Shown here in pieces: positions 1-7,713 of a stretch of 33,685 nucleotides of DNA. Each line of letters begins with the position of its first letter. The first letter of the stretch is position 1. The DNA is from Candidatus Heimdallarchaeota archaeon (GTDB lineage Archaea; Asgardarchaeota; Heimdallarchaeia; Heimdallarchaeales; Heimdallarchaeaceae), in the NCBI GenBank assembly GCA_016839875.1, contig JAEOTK010000305.1, forward strand, positions 1 to 33,685. The letters run 5' to 3'. The notes below the pieces were generated by a model, which was not told the origin of the DNA, made no database searches, and was given only the letters and a program-made list of their open reading frames with translations. The position numbers were made by a program, and so were the translations under genes.

Positions 1-731
1 AAACCTTTGCAAGGATATTAGCTAAAAACAACTACAATTTACTATTAATTGCAAGAAGAGAAGAGAAACTACAACAGCTAGCAGAGGAATTAGAAGAACT
101 GCATGATATTTCAACATTAGTAGTTCCAGCAGATTTAGGTAAAATCGAAGGTATACACAAAGTCGTTGAGAAAATTCGAAACACAGAAAGTATTTTCTTC
201 CTCATCAATAATGCAGGTTTTGCAACGAGAGGGAAGTTTGTTGAAGTTGATTCAGAAAAACATGAAGAAATGATATCTGTCCATGTAACAGCAAGCACAT
301 TGATAACTAGAGCTGTATTACCTTCGATGCTAGAAAGAAACGGAGGAGTAATAATCAATGTATCGTCAATGGGGGGATTATTGAAAAATAGGGGGAGCCC
401 AAATTATGCTTCAACCAAAGCTTATATGATCAAATTTGCCGAGATATTGCAGCTAGAACTCAAAAAAACAAACATTAAGGTACAGGCATTATGTCCTGGA
501 TATACACACACAGAGTTTCACAGCGTAAGAGATTTTGAAGGATTCGATAAAAAAGTCATACCTAATTTTCTCTGGATGGATGTAGAGGATGTTGTAAGCG
601 GATCATTGAAAGCTTTGAGTAAGAACAAAACAATCTACATACCGGGGAGAAAGAACAGGATATTTGTAAAATTAGTTAATAATCGGATCCTAGGAAGATT
701 CTTAATAAGAATTTTTTTCGGTAAAAGATAA
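1..731 (+). CDS. Short-chain dehydrogenase/reductase, 5' end outside window
   Basis: The reading frame is open from base 3 and ends at the TAA at 729-731, so the N-terminus with the glycine-rich dinucleotide motif lies outside the window. The visible part keeps classical SDR landmarks: the NNAG motif that stabilises the Rossmann core (about base 208), a catalytic Ser in a NVSSMGG segment, and the YASTK catalytic Tyr/Lys motif (about base 405). A PGYTHTEF segment follows, typical of the substrate loop. The C-terminal tail is basic and hydrophobic, as in DltE-type (COG0300) SDRs acting on lipid-like carbonyl or hydroxyl substrates. The family uses NAD(P)H for carbonyl/alcohol interconversion. 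The substrate cannot be read from the sequence. An internal ATG at 270 is not the true start, because conserved SDR sequence precedes it. Confidence 0.9.
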   Translation, partial: TFARILAKNNYNLLLIARREEKLQQLAEELEELHDISTLVVPADLGKIEGIHKVVEKIRNTESIFFLINNAGFATRGKFVEVDSEKHEEMISVHVTASTLITRAVLPSMLERNGGVIINVSSMGGLLKNRGSPNYASTKAYMIKFAEILQLELKKTNIKVQALCPGYTHTEFHSVRDFEGFDKKVIPNFLWMDVEDVVSGSLKALSKNKTIYIPGRKNRIFVKLVNNRILGRFLIRIFFGKR

Positions 732-774
732 ATCAATTTCACTTCATACTCTATTACTAATAAATGAGTAAGGG

Positions 775-788
775 TGTATATTTTATTG
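775..788 (+). promoter_or_regulatory. Putative TATA box of the malic enzyme gene
   Basis: An AT-rich element reading gtgtatattttatt lies about 75-85 bases before the ATG at 862. This would give a leader of roughly 55 bases carrying the AGGTGA ribosome binding site at 851-856. Seen by eye only. Confidence 0.35.
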
Positions 789-861
789 TCAAAGAAAAAC
801 CTTTAATTAAGCAAGTTCGAGAACTTTTGGTAGACTCCTATTGGACAAATAGGTGAAAGTT

Positions 862-2262
862 ATGACTGAAGAAAAATTAACAGATGAAGAAATTGAAAAA
901 TTGTTAGCAAAAGCTAATGCACCAAAAGCAGAAGCTGTTAAGTTGCATCCGTATTATTTAGGAAAAATGCAAACTGTACCTAAGTGCAGTGTGTGGGATT
1001 TTGACGCTTTCGCAATTTGGTATACACCAGGTGTAGCAGAAGCTTGTAGAAAGATTGCTGAAACTCCAGCAAAATCTTTTACAATGACAAATAGAGCTAA
1101 CACAATTGCTGTAGTCTCTGATGGAACCCGAGTACTAGGTTTAGGTGACATAGGTCCAGAAGCAGGACAACCCGTTATGGAAGGAAAAGCATTATTGTTT
1201 AAGTACCTTGGTGGTGTTGATGCTTTCGCTCTGAGTATAGGAAATCATTACGGTGATGATCCAGATAAAGCAGAGAGATTGACTGCAGATGAAATTATTA
1301 AATTTGTGAAATTATTACAACCCTCCGTTGGAGGTATTAATCTAGAAGATATTTCAAAACCAAAATGTTATACTGTTCTTGAAACATTACGTAACGACCC
1401 AGAAGTTACAATTCCAGTATGGCACGACGACGCTCAAGGAACAGCTTCTGTGGTAGCTGCAGGTGTTATTGGTGCTGCTCATCATGTTGGTAAAGAACTT
1501 GATCAACTTAAAATAGCTTTACTTGGTGTTGGTGCAGCTAATACCAGAACTGCTTATGTTCTTGAATCTGCTGGAGTACCCCTCAAAAATATGGTCATGG
1601 CTGACTCTAAGGGTATTATTACCAAGGACAGACCAGATATTATTGAACAGAAGGATTATGATACTTTCAAATACGATTTATCTCAAAGAACCAATGAGGA
1701 AGGACTTTCTGGAGACTTTGGTGTTGCAACCGAAGGAGCTGATGTAATGATTTCTGCATCCAAATCTGCCCCTAATGTTGTCAAGAAAGATTGGATTGCT
1801 CATATGGCTTCTGATAGTATTGTCTTTGCTTGCGCAAACCCAATTCCTGAAATTTGGCCATGGGATGCTAAAGAAGCTGGTGCAAGAGTTATAGGTACTG
1901 GTAGAAGTGATTTTGACAATCAAATCAACAACAGTCTTGGTTTTCCAGCTATCTTCAGAGGTACTTTGGATGTTAATGCAACTACTATTACTGATGAGAT
2001 GTGTGTAGCTGCTGCTCAAGCTATGGCTGATATAGCAATCAAGAACGGCACAACTGACAAGTACATCATTCCAAGTATGGATGAATGGGAGTTGTTCCCA
2101 TATGAAGCAACCAAAGTTGGTATGAAAGCTATTGAACAAGGTGTTGCTAGAGTCATCATGGAAGAAGAAGAGTTACTCAAGGTTACTTCAGAGAAAATCA
2201 AGTATGCTCGTGATTTAACTAAAAGCATGATGGACACTGGTTTCATCAAACCTAAGATTTAG
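862..2262 (+). CDS. Malic enzyme (malate dehydrogenase, decarboxylating)
   Basis: Oxidative decarboxylation of malate to pyruvate with NAD(P)+, linking the TCA cycle and gluconeogenesis. The 466-residue protein has the short prokaryotic architecture without a phosphotransacetylase domain. Visible motifs are the catalytic Tyr in YTPGVAEA, SDGTRVLGLGDIG, the catalytic Lys in MEGKALLFK, metal ligands in NLEDI and VWHDDAQGTA, and a nucleotide-binding LLGVGAANT loop. The loop is GVGAAN rather than the common GAGAAG, so cofactor preference is not predictable. I chose ATG 862 because AGGTGA (851-856) sits six bases upstream. An in-frame GTG at 853 would overlap that site. The gene stands alone; its TAG stop lies inside a perfect 9-bp hairpin. 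Confidence 0.95.
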   Translation: MTEEKLTDEEIEKLLAKANAPKAEAVKLHPYYLGKMQTVPKCSVWDFDAFAIWYTPGVAEACRKIAETPAKSFTMTNRANTIAVVSDGTRVLGLGDIGPEAGQPVMEGKALLFKYLGGVDAFALSIGNHYGDDPDKAERLTADEIIKFVKLLQPSVGGINLEDISKPKCYTVLETLRNDPEVTIPVWHDDAQGTASVVAAGVIGAAHHVGKELDQLKIALLGVGAANTRTAYVLESAGVPLKNMVMADSKGIITKDRPDIIEQKDYDTFKYDLSQRTNEEGLSGDFGVATEGADVMISASKSAPNVVKKDWIAHMASDSIVFACANPIPEIWPWDAKEAGARVIGTGRSDFDNQINNSLGFPAIFRGTLDVNATTITDEMCVAAAQAMADIAIKNGTTDKYIIPSMDEWELFPYEATKVGMKAIEQGVARVIMEEEELLKVTSEKIKYARDLTKSMMDTGFIKPKI

Positions 2263-2300
2263 TTTTGAACTAAATCCTTTTTCTCTCTTTTTCTTTCCCT
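2256..2300 (+). terminator. Terminator-like hairpin spanning the malic enzyme stop codon
   Basis: The arms GATTTAGTT (2256-2264) and AACTAAATC (2268-2276) are perfectly complementary, with a 3-base loop, and are followed by a long T-rich stretch (2277-2300). The TAG stop at 2260-2262 is within the 5' arm, so coding sequence forms half of the stem. Confidence 0.7.
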
Positions 2301-2318
2301 TTAGCCTCTTACAAACCA

Positions 2319-2326
2319 TTTATATT
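2319..2326 (+). promoter_or_regulatory. TATA box for the histidine kinase gene (leaderless)
   Basis: TTTATATT is centred about 28 bases before the ATG at 2351. That matches the archaeal spacing in which transcription begins at or next to the start codon. There is no ribosome binding site in front of 2351, consistent with a leaderless mRNA. Confidence 0.55.
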
Positions 2327-2350
2327 TCATTTTAGCCTATTTTTATATGA

Positions 2351-4243
2351 ATGTCTGACGAACATACCCTTTCATCTTTTGATGATTTCTTTGATGTTAC
2401 TCCTCAAGCTATCATCATTGTTCAAGACTTTCATAATGTTGTCTATTGTAATAAGACATTCATTGATATGACAGGGTATAGTTTAGACGACTTAGAATCT
2501 TTATCTATGCTAGACCTTACACATGATGAAGATAAGAAGATAATTGAAAATCGAATTAAGACTCGCAAAGAAGGAGGAGTCCCTCCTAACAATTTTAAGT
2601 TGCGTTTTATTAATAAGGACGGTTCAGTTTCCCTTGCTAACATTTTCTCTAATGAAATTACCTTCAACGGTGTTCCTTCTAGAATTTTGGTTGGAATGAA
2701 CATTAGCGCTGAACCTCTACTTGAACAATCTCCTGAATTAGTTAATGCATTGGTCGATACTCTTTCTCATCACAGCGAAATGGGCTATTGGGTTGATGAT
2801 ATCAATGATCATACTATGTTCATTAATGAAAGGTTATCTGAATATCTGGGATACTCTTTGGAAGAAATCAAAAACAAATCAGTTACTGATTTTCTCCATC
2901 CTGATTCTCAAGAGGTTTATCACCAAATTACAAAAAATAGAAGAGAAGGGAAATCCACTGCAAGTTCTTATGAACTTATTCTAATCAATAGGAATGGTCG
3001 TCCAAATACATATCGAGTAGTTGGTTCTCTTCTTTATGACCGATACCATAATCCTATAGGTTCTGTTGGATTTTTTACAAATATAGAACCAACCAAGAAA
3101 TTATCTCTTATAGTATCAACTCTAAACAAATATGCTTTATTCTCTCGTTACAAAGATCTTTCTACATTTTGGGAGAACGTTCTAGAAGACATAACTGATA
3201 TCTACTATACTGAATGTGGGATGGTCTTTCTAGACGGAGAAATTACAGCTCAGAAAGGAGAATTTGTTGGAGGGATGTCTCCACAAGACATTCTTGAAGA
3301 GATGACTAAATCCGACGATTTAGTGAAACATGAACAAGAAGATTCTTCTAAATATCATGAATCAGCTCAATCTGTTCTAATAGCTACTCTTCATCTGAAC
3401 CAACGTCCAGCAGGTTTTATACTCATCTGCTCATCAACTCCTAAGCTCTTCTTACCAGATGATGTTGATCTTTTTCTAACATTTTGCAATCAGATAACTT
3501 TGAATTTTGAACATCACTTCCTTTATTTACAAAGTGAAGAGGAGAGAGAATTTGTTTCTGTCTTGCTTGATATACTTTCACACGACTTTCTTAATGCAAA
3601 TACATCTGTTCATGGATACTTAGAACTAATTAATCAGAATTTTGAAACTCAGGACACAGATCGCTTAAAAGAATATGTTGATAGAAGCTTGAGTGTAGTT
3701 AGCAGAACTGAAAGGATTCTTCAAACTGTTCAACAATTAACAAGAATCCAACAAGAAAGAAAAGCTAGAAGAAGTATAGCTGTTCATCCTTTAATTGAAA
3801 ACGCGATAGAAATTCAGAGATCAATTTTCCATCCTCGAGTTGTCAATGTCACTTTCGACTGTCCAAAGAAAATATATGTTGTTGCTGGTGATCTACTACA
3901 AAATGTATTCGAAAATATCATCAACAATTCAATAAAATATACTCAGGCAGATCAAGAAGTTAGAATAGAGATAACATGTAAACCAATTATATTCAACGAA
4001 GAGAATTTTGTTGAATTTAAATTTACAGATCATGGAATTGGAATCCCAGATGAAGTTAAACCTACATTCTTCAAGAGGTTATCTAGGGGAGATCACCGTT
4101 TTCAAGAAGGGGCAGGTTTGGGATTATATCTTGCTCGAGTAATTGTTAGTTCTTACAATGGCAATATCATGTTTGAAAATAGAGTATCTGATGATTATGC
4201 TCAAGGTACTGCTGTTATTATACAACTTCCGGAGGGACAATAA
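2351..4243 (+). CDS. Soluble PAS-PAS-GAF-like sensor histidine kinase
   Basis: The 630-residue protein has no membrane segment, so it should sense a cytosolic signal. Domain order by eye: PAS 1 (about 10-118), PAS 2 (about 137-248), a degenerate GAF-like region (about 260-395), a HisKA dimerisation helix with phospho-acceptor His411 in the SHDFLN H-box, and a HATPase domain. The HATPase has an N-box (Asn522-Asn526 in FENIINNSIKY), a G1 box DHGIGIP (560-566) and a G2 box GAGLGLYLA (587-595). All catalytic boxes look intact. The stop overlaps the start of the response regulator by one base (TAATG), so the two are a translationally coupled pair. No cysteines or other ligands reveal what the PAS domains bind. 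Confidence 0.93.
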   Translation: MSDEHTLSSFDDFFDVTPQAIIIVQDFHNVVYCNKTFIDMTGYSLDDLESLSMLDLTHDEDKKIIENRIKTRKEGGVPPNNFKLRFINKDGSVSLANIFSNEITFNGVPSRILVGMNISAEPLLEQSPELVNALVDTLSHHSEMGYWVDDINDHTMFINERLSEYLGYSLEEIKNKSVTDFLHPDSQEVYHQITKNRREGKSTASSYELILINRNGRPNTYRVVGSLLYDRYHNPIGSVGFFTNIEPTKKLSLIVSTLNKYALFSRYKDLSTFWENVLEDITDIYYTECGMVFLDGEITAQKGEFVGGMSPQDILEEMTKSDDLVKHEQEDSSKYHESAQSVLIATLHLNQRPAGFILICSSTPKLFLPDDVDLFLTFCNQITLNFEHHFLYLQSEEEREFVSVLLDILSHDFLNANTSVHGYLELINQNFETQDTDRLKEYVDRSLSVVSRTERILQTVQQLTRIQQERKARRSIAVHPLIENAIEIQRSIFHPRVVNVTFDCPKKIYVVAGDLLQNVFENIINNSIKYTQADQEVRIEITCKPIIFNEENFVEFKFTDHGIGIPDEVKPTFFKRLSRGDHRFQEGAGLGLYLARVIVSSYNGNIMFENRVSDDYAQGTAVIIQLPEGQ

Positions 4244-4611
4244 TGGCTACTGTCTATATTATCGATGATGAAGATACAATTCAGTATCTCTATAAAGAAG
4301 CCCTTTCTTTAGAAGGTCACAAAATTGTAGGTTCTGCTAGCAATGGACTCAAAGCTATTGAAGATATTGAGAAGTTCAGAAAATATCCAGATGTAATTAT
4401 TATGGATCACCGAATGCCTATTAAAAGTGGGCTTGACACCTTGAAATACCTTCAAGAACATAAAGTGTTTTCGAAGTCAAAAATCCTTTTCATCACCGCT
4501 GATCCAACTGTAAGAGAAGAAGCAAGTAAGCTAGGTGTATCTCTTTTTATTCAGAAACCATTTAGTATTATCAAGCTTGCTAAAATGATTACAGATCTGA
4601 AGAAGAAATAG
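4243..4611 (+). CDS. Single-domain response regulator (receiver only)
   Basis: A 122-residue CheY-like receiver with no output domain. The acidic pocket Asp8/Asp9/Glu10, phospho-acceptor Asp55 (IIMDHRMP), Thr85 and Lys105 (QKPF) are all present, so it should be phosphorylatable. It starts at the ATG that overlaps the kinase TAA, with a GGAGGG ribosome binding site (4231-4236) inside the kinase gene. Lacking DNA-binding or enzymatic output, it probably acts by protein-protein contact or as a phosphorelay intermediate. The partner is not visible in the window. Confidence 0.93.
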   Translation: MATVYIIDDEDTIQYLYKEALSLEGHKIVGSASNGLKAIEDIEKFRKYPDVIIMDHRMPIKSGLDTLKYLQEHKVFSKSKILFITADPTVREEASKLGVSLFIQKPFSIIKLAKMITDLKKK

Positions 4612-4627
4612 CTAATTGTTGCTATTT
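4606..4627 (+). terminator. Weak stem-loop at the response regulator stop
   Basis: AAATAGC (4606-4612) pairs perfectly with GCTATTT (4621-4627) across an 8-base loop. The TAG stop at 4609-4611 is in the 5' arm. Only a short T-run follows, so termination activity is uncertain. Confidence 0.35.
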
Positions 4628-4724
4628 TGTAGTTAGTTTAAACTTGATTTTGAAACTGGATTGATTGTCAATATTTATAATATTGAAGGATATTTTTACA
4701 ACTAGAAACATAGGAGATTTTGAA

Positions 4725-4955
4725 ATGGACACCAACACAATACTAGCAATAGTAATTCCCCTTGTTCTAGTTGATTCAGCTATGAAAATCTATTCTGCAA
4801 TAAATCTTGCTCGAACTTTTAATATTCGAAGTCAAAACAATAGAATCGGATGGTTAATTGCCATTTTTGTAGTGAACTTCTTTGGTTGGTTGATGTATCT
4901 ACTGTTTGGAAGAATACCTAAAGAGAAGAAAAGTGATGAAGAAACATGGGATTGA
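4725..4955 (+). CDS. Small two-helix membrane protein, PLDc_N-like
   Basis: A 76-residue protein with two predicted membrane helices (about 4-22 and 43-63) and the closing pattern FGWLMYLLFGR, the signature of the PLDc_N family (named from the N-terminus of cardiolipin synthases). I chose ATG 4725 because AGGAG (4712-4716) precedes it and a TATA-like element (about 4672-4684) lies downstream of the alternative TTG at 4665. Its 3' end overlaps the start of the ABC ATPase gene by 20 bases. A like-sized PLDc_N protein sits before an ABC ATPase/permease pair in the Bacillus sigY operon (yxlE-yxlF-yxlG). That parallel is from memory and suggests a role as accessory subunit. Function is unknown. 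Confidence 0.75.
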   Translation: MDTNTILAIVIPLVLVDSAMKIYSAINLARTFNIRSQNNRIGWLIAIFVVNFFGWLMYLLFGRIPKEKKSDEETWD

Positions 4956-5856
4956 AGTTATCGATTTGAAAAAACATTTCGATGATGTACAAGCACTAAA
5001 AGGAGTATCATTTAAGATTGAGGATCCAGGTCTATATGGATTGATCGGTCCCAATGGAGCAGGAAAAACAACGCTCCTTAAATGCATTTCCAGTTTGTTA
5101 GTCCCTACAGATGGAGAAGTATTCATAAACAATGATAAAGTATCCATCAAGAATTTCATACTAAGAAGTCGAATTGGCTTTTTGCCAGAAGATTCAGGGC
5201 TTTATGATAAGTTATCAGCTAAGGAATTCTTACATATAATGGCAGGGATGCATGGAATTTCAAAAGAGACTAGAGGGAAAAGAGTAAGAGAGATAGTGGA
5301 GTATGTTGGTTTAGATTTTTCTCCTAGCAAGACTGTAAAATATCTTTCTTCAGGTCAGAGACGACTTCTTCTTTTTGCTGGAATTCTTCTTCATGATCCT
5401 GACATTCTTATTTTAGATGAAAGCTTATCTGGTTTGGATCCCATAAATAGAGAGCATATAACACAGATTATGAGAAGAGTTGCACAGGAGAAAATTGTAC
5501 TATTCTCTAGTCACATTTTGTCAGATATCTGGAGGTTGTGCGAAAGAATACTTATTCTGAAAGAAGGAGAGCTAATTGTCGATGATAAACCAGATAGTCT
5601 TATTTCAGAAGTGAGTGACAATACTTATTTCATCACTCCAAAGGCTAAACTAGAGGAAATTAAAGATTTTATGGAACATAAATGGAGCTTTGATTACTTA
5701 CAGATTCAGAGTGATAAAATAATCTTCAAATTTCTAGATTTGGATGAAATTCAACCACTAATTACAGAAATAATGGAGAATTTTGAAATAATTTCTTTTG
5801 GTCCAAATATACCTGATTTAGATCAGATTTTTACTAGATTGGTGATTACTACATGA
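4936..5856 (+). CDS. ABC transporter ATP-binding protein
   Basis: The 306-residue ATPase has Walker A GPNGAGKTT (38-46), signature LSSGQ (137-141), Walker B ILILDES (158-163) and switch His193 in SSHIL. The roughly 100 residues after the nucleotide-binding core form a C-terminal extension common in ABC-2 exporters of the CcmA/NatA type. It starts at ATG 4936, matching the normal family N-terminus (KKHGIEVIDLKKHF). An upstream in-frame TTG at 4906 adds only a charged decapeptide. The gene overlaps the permease gene by four bases (ATGA at 5853-5856). Substrate unknown; export of a lipid, peptide or antibiotic is typical of the family. Confidence 0.93.
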   Translation: MKKHGIEVIDLKKHFDDVQALKGVSFKIEDPGLYGLIGPNGAGKTTLLKCISSLLVPTDGEVFINNDKVSIKNFILRSRIGFLPEDSGLYDKLSAKEFLHIMAGMHGISKETRGKRVREIVEYVGLDFSPSKTVKYLSSGQRRLLLFAGILLHDPDILILDESLSGLDPINREHITQIMRRVAQEKIVLFSSHILSDIWRLCERILILKEGELIVDDKPDSLISEVSDNTYFITPKAKLEEIKDFMEHKWSFDYLQIQSDKIIFKFLDLDEIQPLITEIMENFEIISFGPNIPDLDQIFTRLVITT

Positions 5857-6629
5857 GTAAAATACCTTCAATTCCAACAAGGACTCTTATCCAGAAAGAG
5901 TGGAAATATAACAAGAAAAAAATCCTCCCTATGATAATTTGTCTCATTGTTTTTGGTTTTCTTACAGTAGGACTACTAGAAATCCTACCTGAGTTTGCCA
6001 GTTATTTAGAGGGTTTGCTTCCTGAATTCACTCCAGCAATGTCTCTACAGAGTTTCATGAGCAGTGTAAATAGCTTGGTTTCTATAATTGCTGTGATTCT
6101 TTGTGCGGATGCAATTGCTGGTGAGAGAGAACACAATACACTTGTTCTCATCCAAACTAAACCAATTAAACCTCATTCAATTATCCTAACAAAATTATTC
6201 GCAAGATATCTGATCGTTCTAGTAGCAACAATATTTGGTGCTATTTCTGTTTATTTTTTCACATGGATCATGATAGGTAAACCTGATATCCTCTCGTTAC
6301 TTCTCTCTATTCTAATATATGCAATTGCACTTTTTGTTTATACAAGCATTGGAATGATAATTTCGACAACTGCAAAAAGCCAGATATCTGCGGGAGCTAT
6401 TTCAGCTGGTATAATACTACTGATAACCTTGGTTTCTTCCTTCCTTAATTTTGAAAAATTCCAACCTTACAATATTTTTGAACTTTCAGCTAATGTAACT
6501 TTGATTCAGTTTTCTGCTACAACGATAGGGATTAGTTGTTTGATTTTATTTCTGATTGGAGTAGTAATTACAGTAGCTTCGATTCTGGTTTTCTATAGCG
6601 AAAAAGAACCTACAAGAAAAAAAATCTAA
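5853..6629 (+). CDS. ABC-2 type transporter permease
   Basis: A 258-residue hydrophobic protein with about six membrane helices. Between the first two lies a short extracytoplasmic loop, followed by the AGEREHNTLVLIQTKP amphipathic/coupling region that is diagnostic of NatB/ABC2_membrane_2-type permeases. Its start overlaps the ATPase stop (ATGA), so the two subunits are made together and should form a 2+2 exporter. A weak hairpin (TAATC-GATTA, 6627-6641) with a T5 loop covers the TAA stop. Confidence 0.92.
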   Translation: MSKIPSIPTRTLIQKEWKYNKKKILPMIICLIVFGFLTVGLLEILPEFASYLEGLLPEFTPAMSLQSFMSSVNSLVSIIAVILCADAIAGEREHNTLVLIQTKPIKPHSIILTKLFARYLIVLVATIFGAISVYFFTWIMIGKPDILSLLLSILIYAIALFVYTSIGMIISTTAKSQISAGAISAGIILLITLVSSFLNFEKFQPYNIFELSANVTLIQFSATTIGISCLILFLIGVVITVASILVFYSEKEPTRKKI

Positions 6630-6699
6630 TCTTTTTGATTAAGCAGAAGACATAAATAAAACAATTCTATATTTTTGTTGATAAATAAATGGTGATTAG

Positions 6700-7683
6700 A
6701 TGTTATTGTTAACACCTACAGATACAGATGAAGAGGAAGAAAAAAAAGAGATTAGGGAATATGATGTAGGAATAATTGGTCTTGGTCCCGCAGCTCTTAC
6801 AGCAAGTTTGTATGCATCTAGAGCAAATCTATCAGTTGTTTGTGTTGGAAGAGATTATGGAGGACAAATGGGTCTAGCTTTGGAGATAGAAAATTACCCT
6901 GGATTTGATAATATATCTGGAATTGAACTCACAGACAAAATGAAGGAACAAGCAGAAAAATTTGGCACTAAAATTGTTTATGGGGAAGTTTCTAGTATAG
7001 AAAAAAAAGATAGTGACAGATTCTTGATTAAAAGCGATATGGGTGATTTTCTTGTTAAAGCTTTAATTCTAGCTACTGGTGGGAGACACAAAGAATTAGA
7101 TGTTCCTGGTGAGAAAGACTTCATAGGTAGAGGAGTGAGTTATTGTGCAACATGTGATGCTCCTTTCTTCAAAGAAAAGGATGTTATTGTAGCAGGAAGT
7201 GGTGATGCTGCCGCTACAGGAACGCTTGCATTAAGTGATGTAGGTGCAAAGAAGATATATTGGGTTTCCAGATCTGATTATCTAAAATGTGAGGCAATTT
7301 ACGTAGATAGAGTAGAAGAGAGAGAAAACATCGAAATTCTCTATAACAAACAAGTTTCAGAGATTAAGGGAACAAATACTGTAGAGGAAGTTTTATTCAC
7401 TGATGGTACATCTCTAAAAGTTGATGGTATTTTTGCAGAAATAGGTGCAATCCCCAATACAGAATTAGCTATTGAACTAGGTGTTGAACTAGAAGATGAT
7501 CTCATAAAAATTGACGATGATTGCAAGACATCTGTTCCTGGAATATTTGCAGCTGGAGACGTCACCTCTAAAATAAAGAATCCATTAAGTCGTCAAGTGA
7601 CAACCTCGATTGGATTAGCAACAATAGCAGCAATAAGTGCTGCTGAATTTTTACAAGCAAGAAAAACAATAAAGAAAGATTAG
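6700..7683 (+). CDS. trxB: Thioredoxin reductase-like FAD/NAD(P)-disulfide oxidoreductase
   Basis: The 327-residue flavoprotein shows the FAD Rossmann motif GLGPAALTAS (27-36), the redox-active disulfide CATC (149-152), a second dinucleotide fold VAGSGDAAATG (164-174) and the C-terminal FAD motif GIFAAGDVTSK. Family role: passing reducing equivalents to thioredoxin or glutaredoxin-like proteins. The HRRxxxR motif that binds the NADPH 2'-phosphate is absent; the equivalent segment reads WVSRSDYLK. The electron donor may therefore not be NADPH. An acidic N-terminal extension of about 18 residues precedes the core. ATG 6700 follows GGTGAT (6691-6696) and TATA-like elements at about 6651-6675. 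No thioredoxin gene is adjacent. Confidence 0.9.
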   Translation: MLLLTPTDTDEEEEKKEIREYDVGIIGLGPAALTASLYASRANLSVVCVGRDYGGQMGLALEIENYPGFDNISGIELTDKMKEQAEKFGTKIVYGEVSSIEKKDSDRFLIKSDMGDFLVKALILATGGRHKELDVPGEKDFIGRGVSYCATCDAPFFKEKDVIVAGSGDAAATGTLALSDVGAKKIYWVSRSDYLKCEAIYVDRVEERENIEILYNKQVSEIKGTNTVEEVLFTDGTSLKVDGIFAEIGAIPNTELAIELGVELEDDLIKIDDDCKTSVPGIFAAGDVTSKIKNPLSRQVTTSIGLATIAAISAAEFLQARKTIKKD

Positions 7684-7696
7684 AAATCTTTCTTTT
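7671..7696. terminator. Bidirectional terminator-like hairpin at the trxB stop
   Basis: An 11-bp perfect stem: arm AAAGAAAGATT (7671-7681) and its complement at 7685-7695, with a loop of only three bases. The trxB TAG (7681-7683) is at the apex. T-rich sequence follows on the plus strand. The convergent transporter gene ends 19 bases further on, so the element can serve both genes. Confidence 0.65.
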
Positions 7697-7713
7697 AATT
7701 TATTTTTGAAGAT

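Noticed and set aside
800..850. Possible tRNA fragment around the GTTCGA at 811
   Set aside because: No acceptor stem, D arm or anticodon arm can be formed around it. No tRNA was found elsewhere in the window by eye either.
1678..2249. Long minus-strand ORFs across the malic enzyme gene
   Set aside because: They overlap a strongly conserved enzyme in antisense frames, have no start signals of their own and show composition typical of shadow frames.
4665..4724. TTG at 4665 as start of the small PLDc_N protein
   Set aside because: It lies upstream of the likely TATA element (4672-4684), and the added 20 residues have no family counterpart. ATG 4725 has an AGGAG ribosome binding site.
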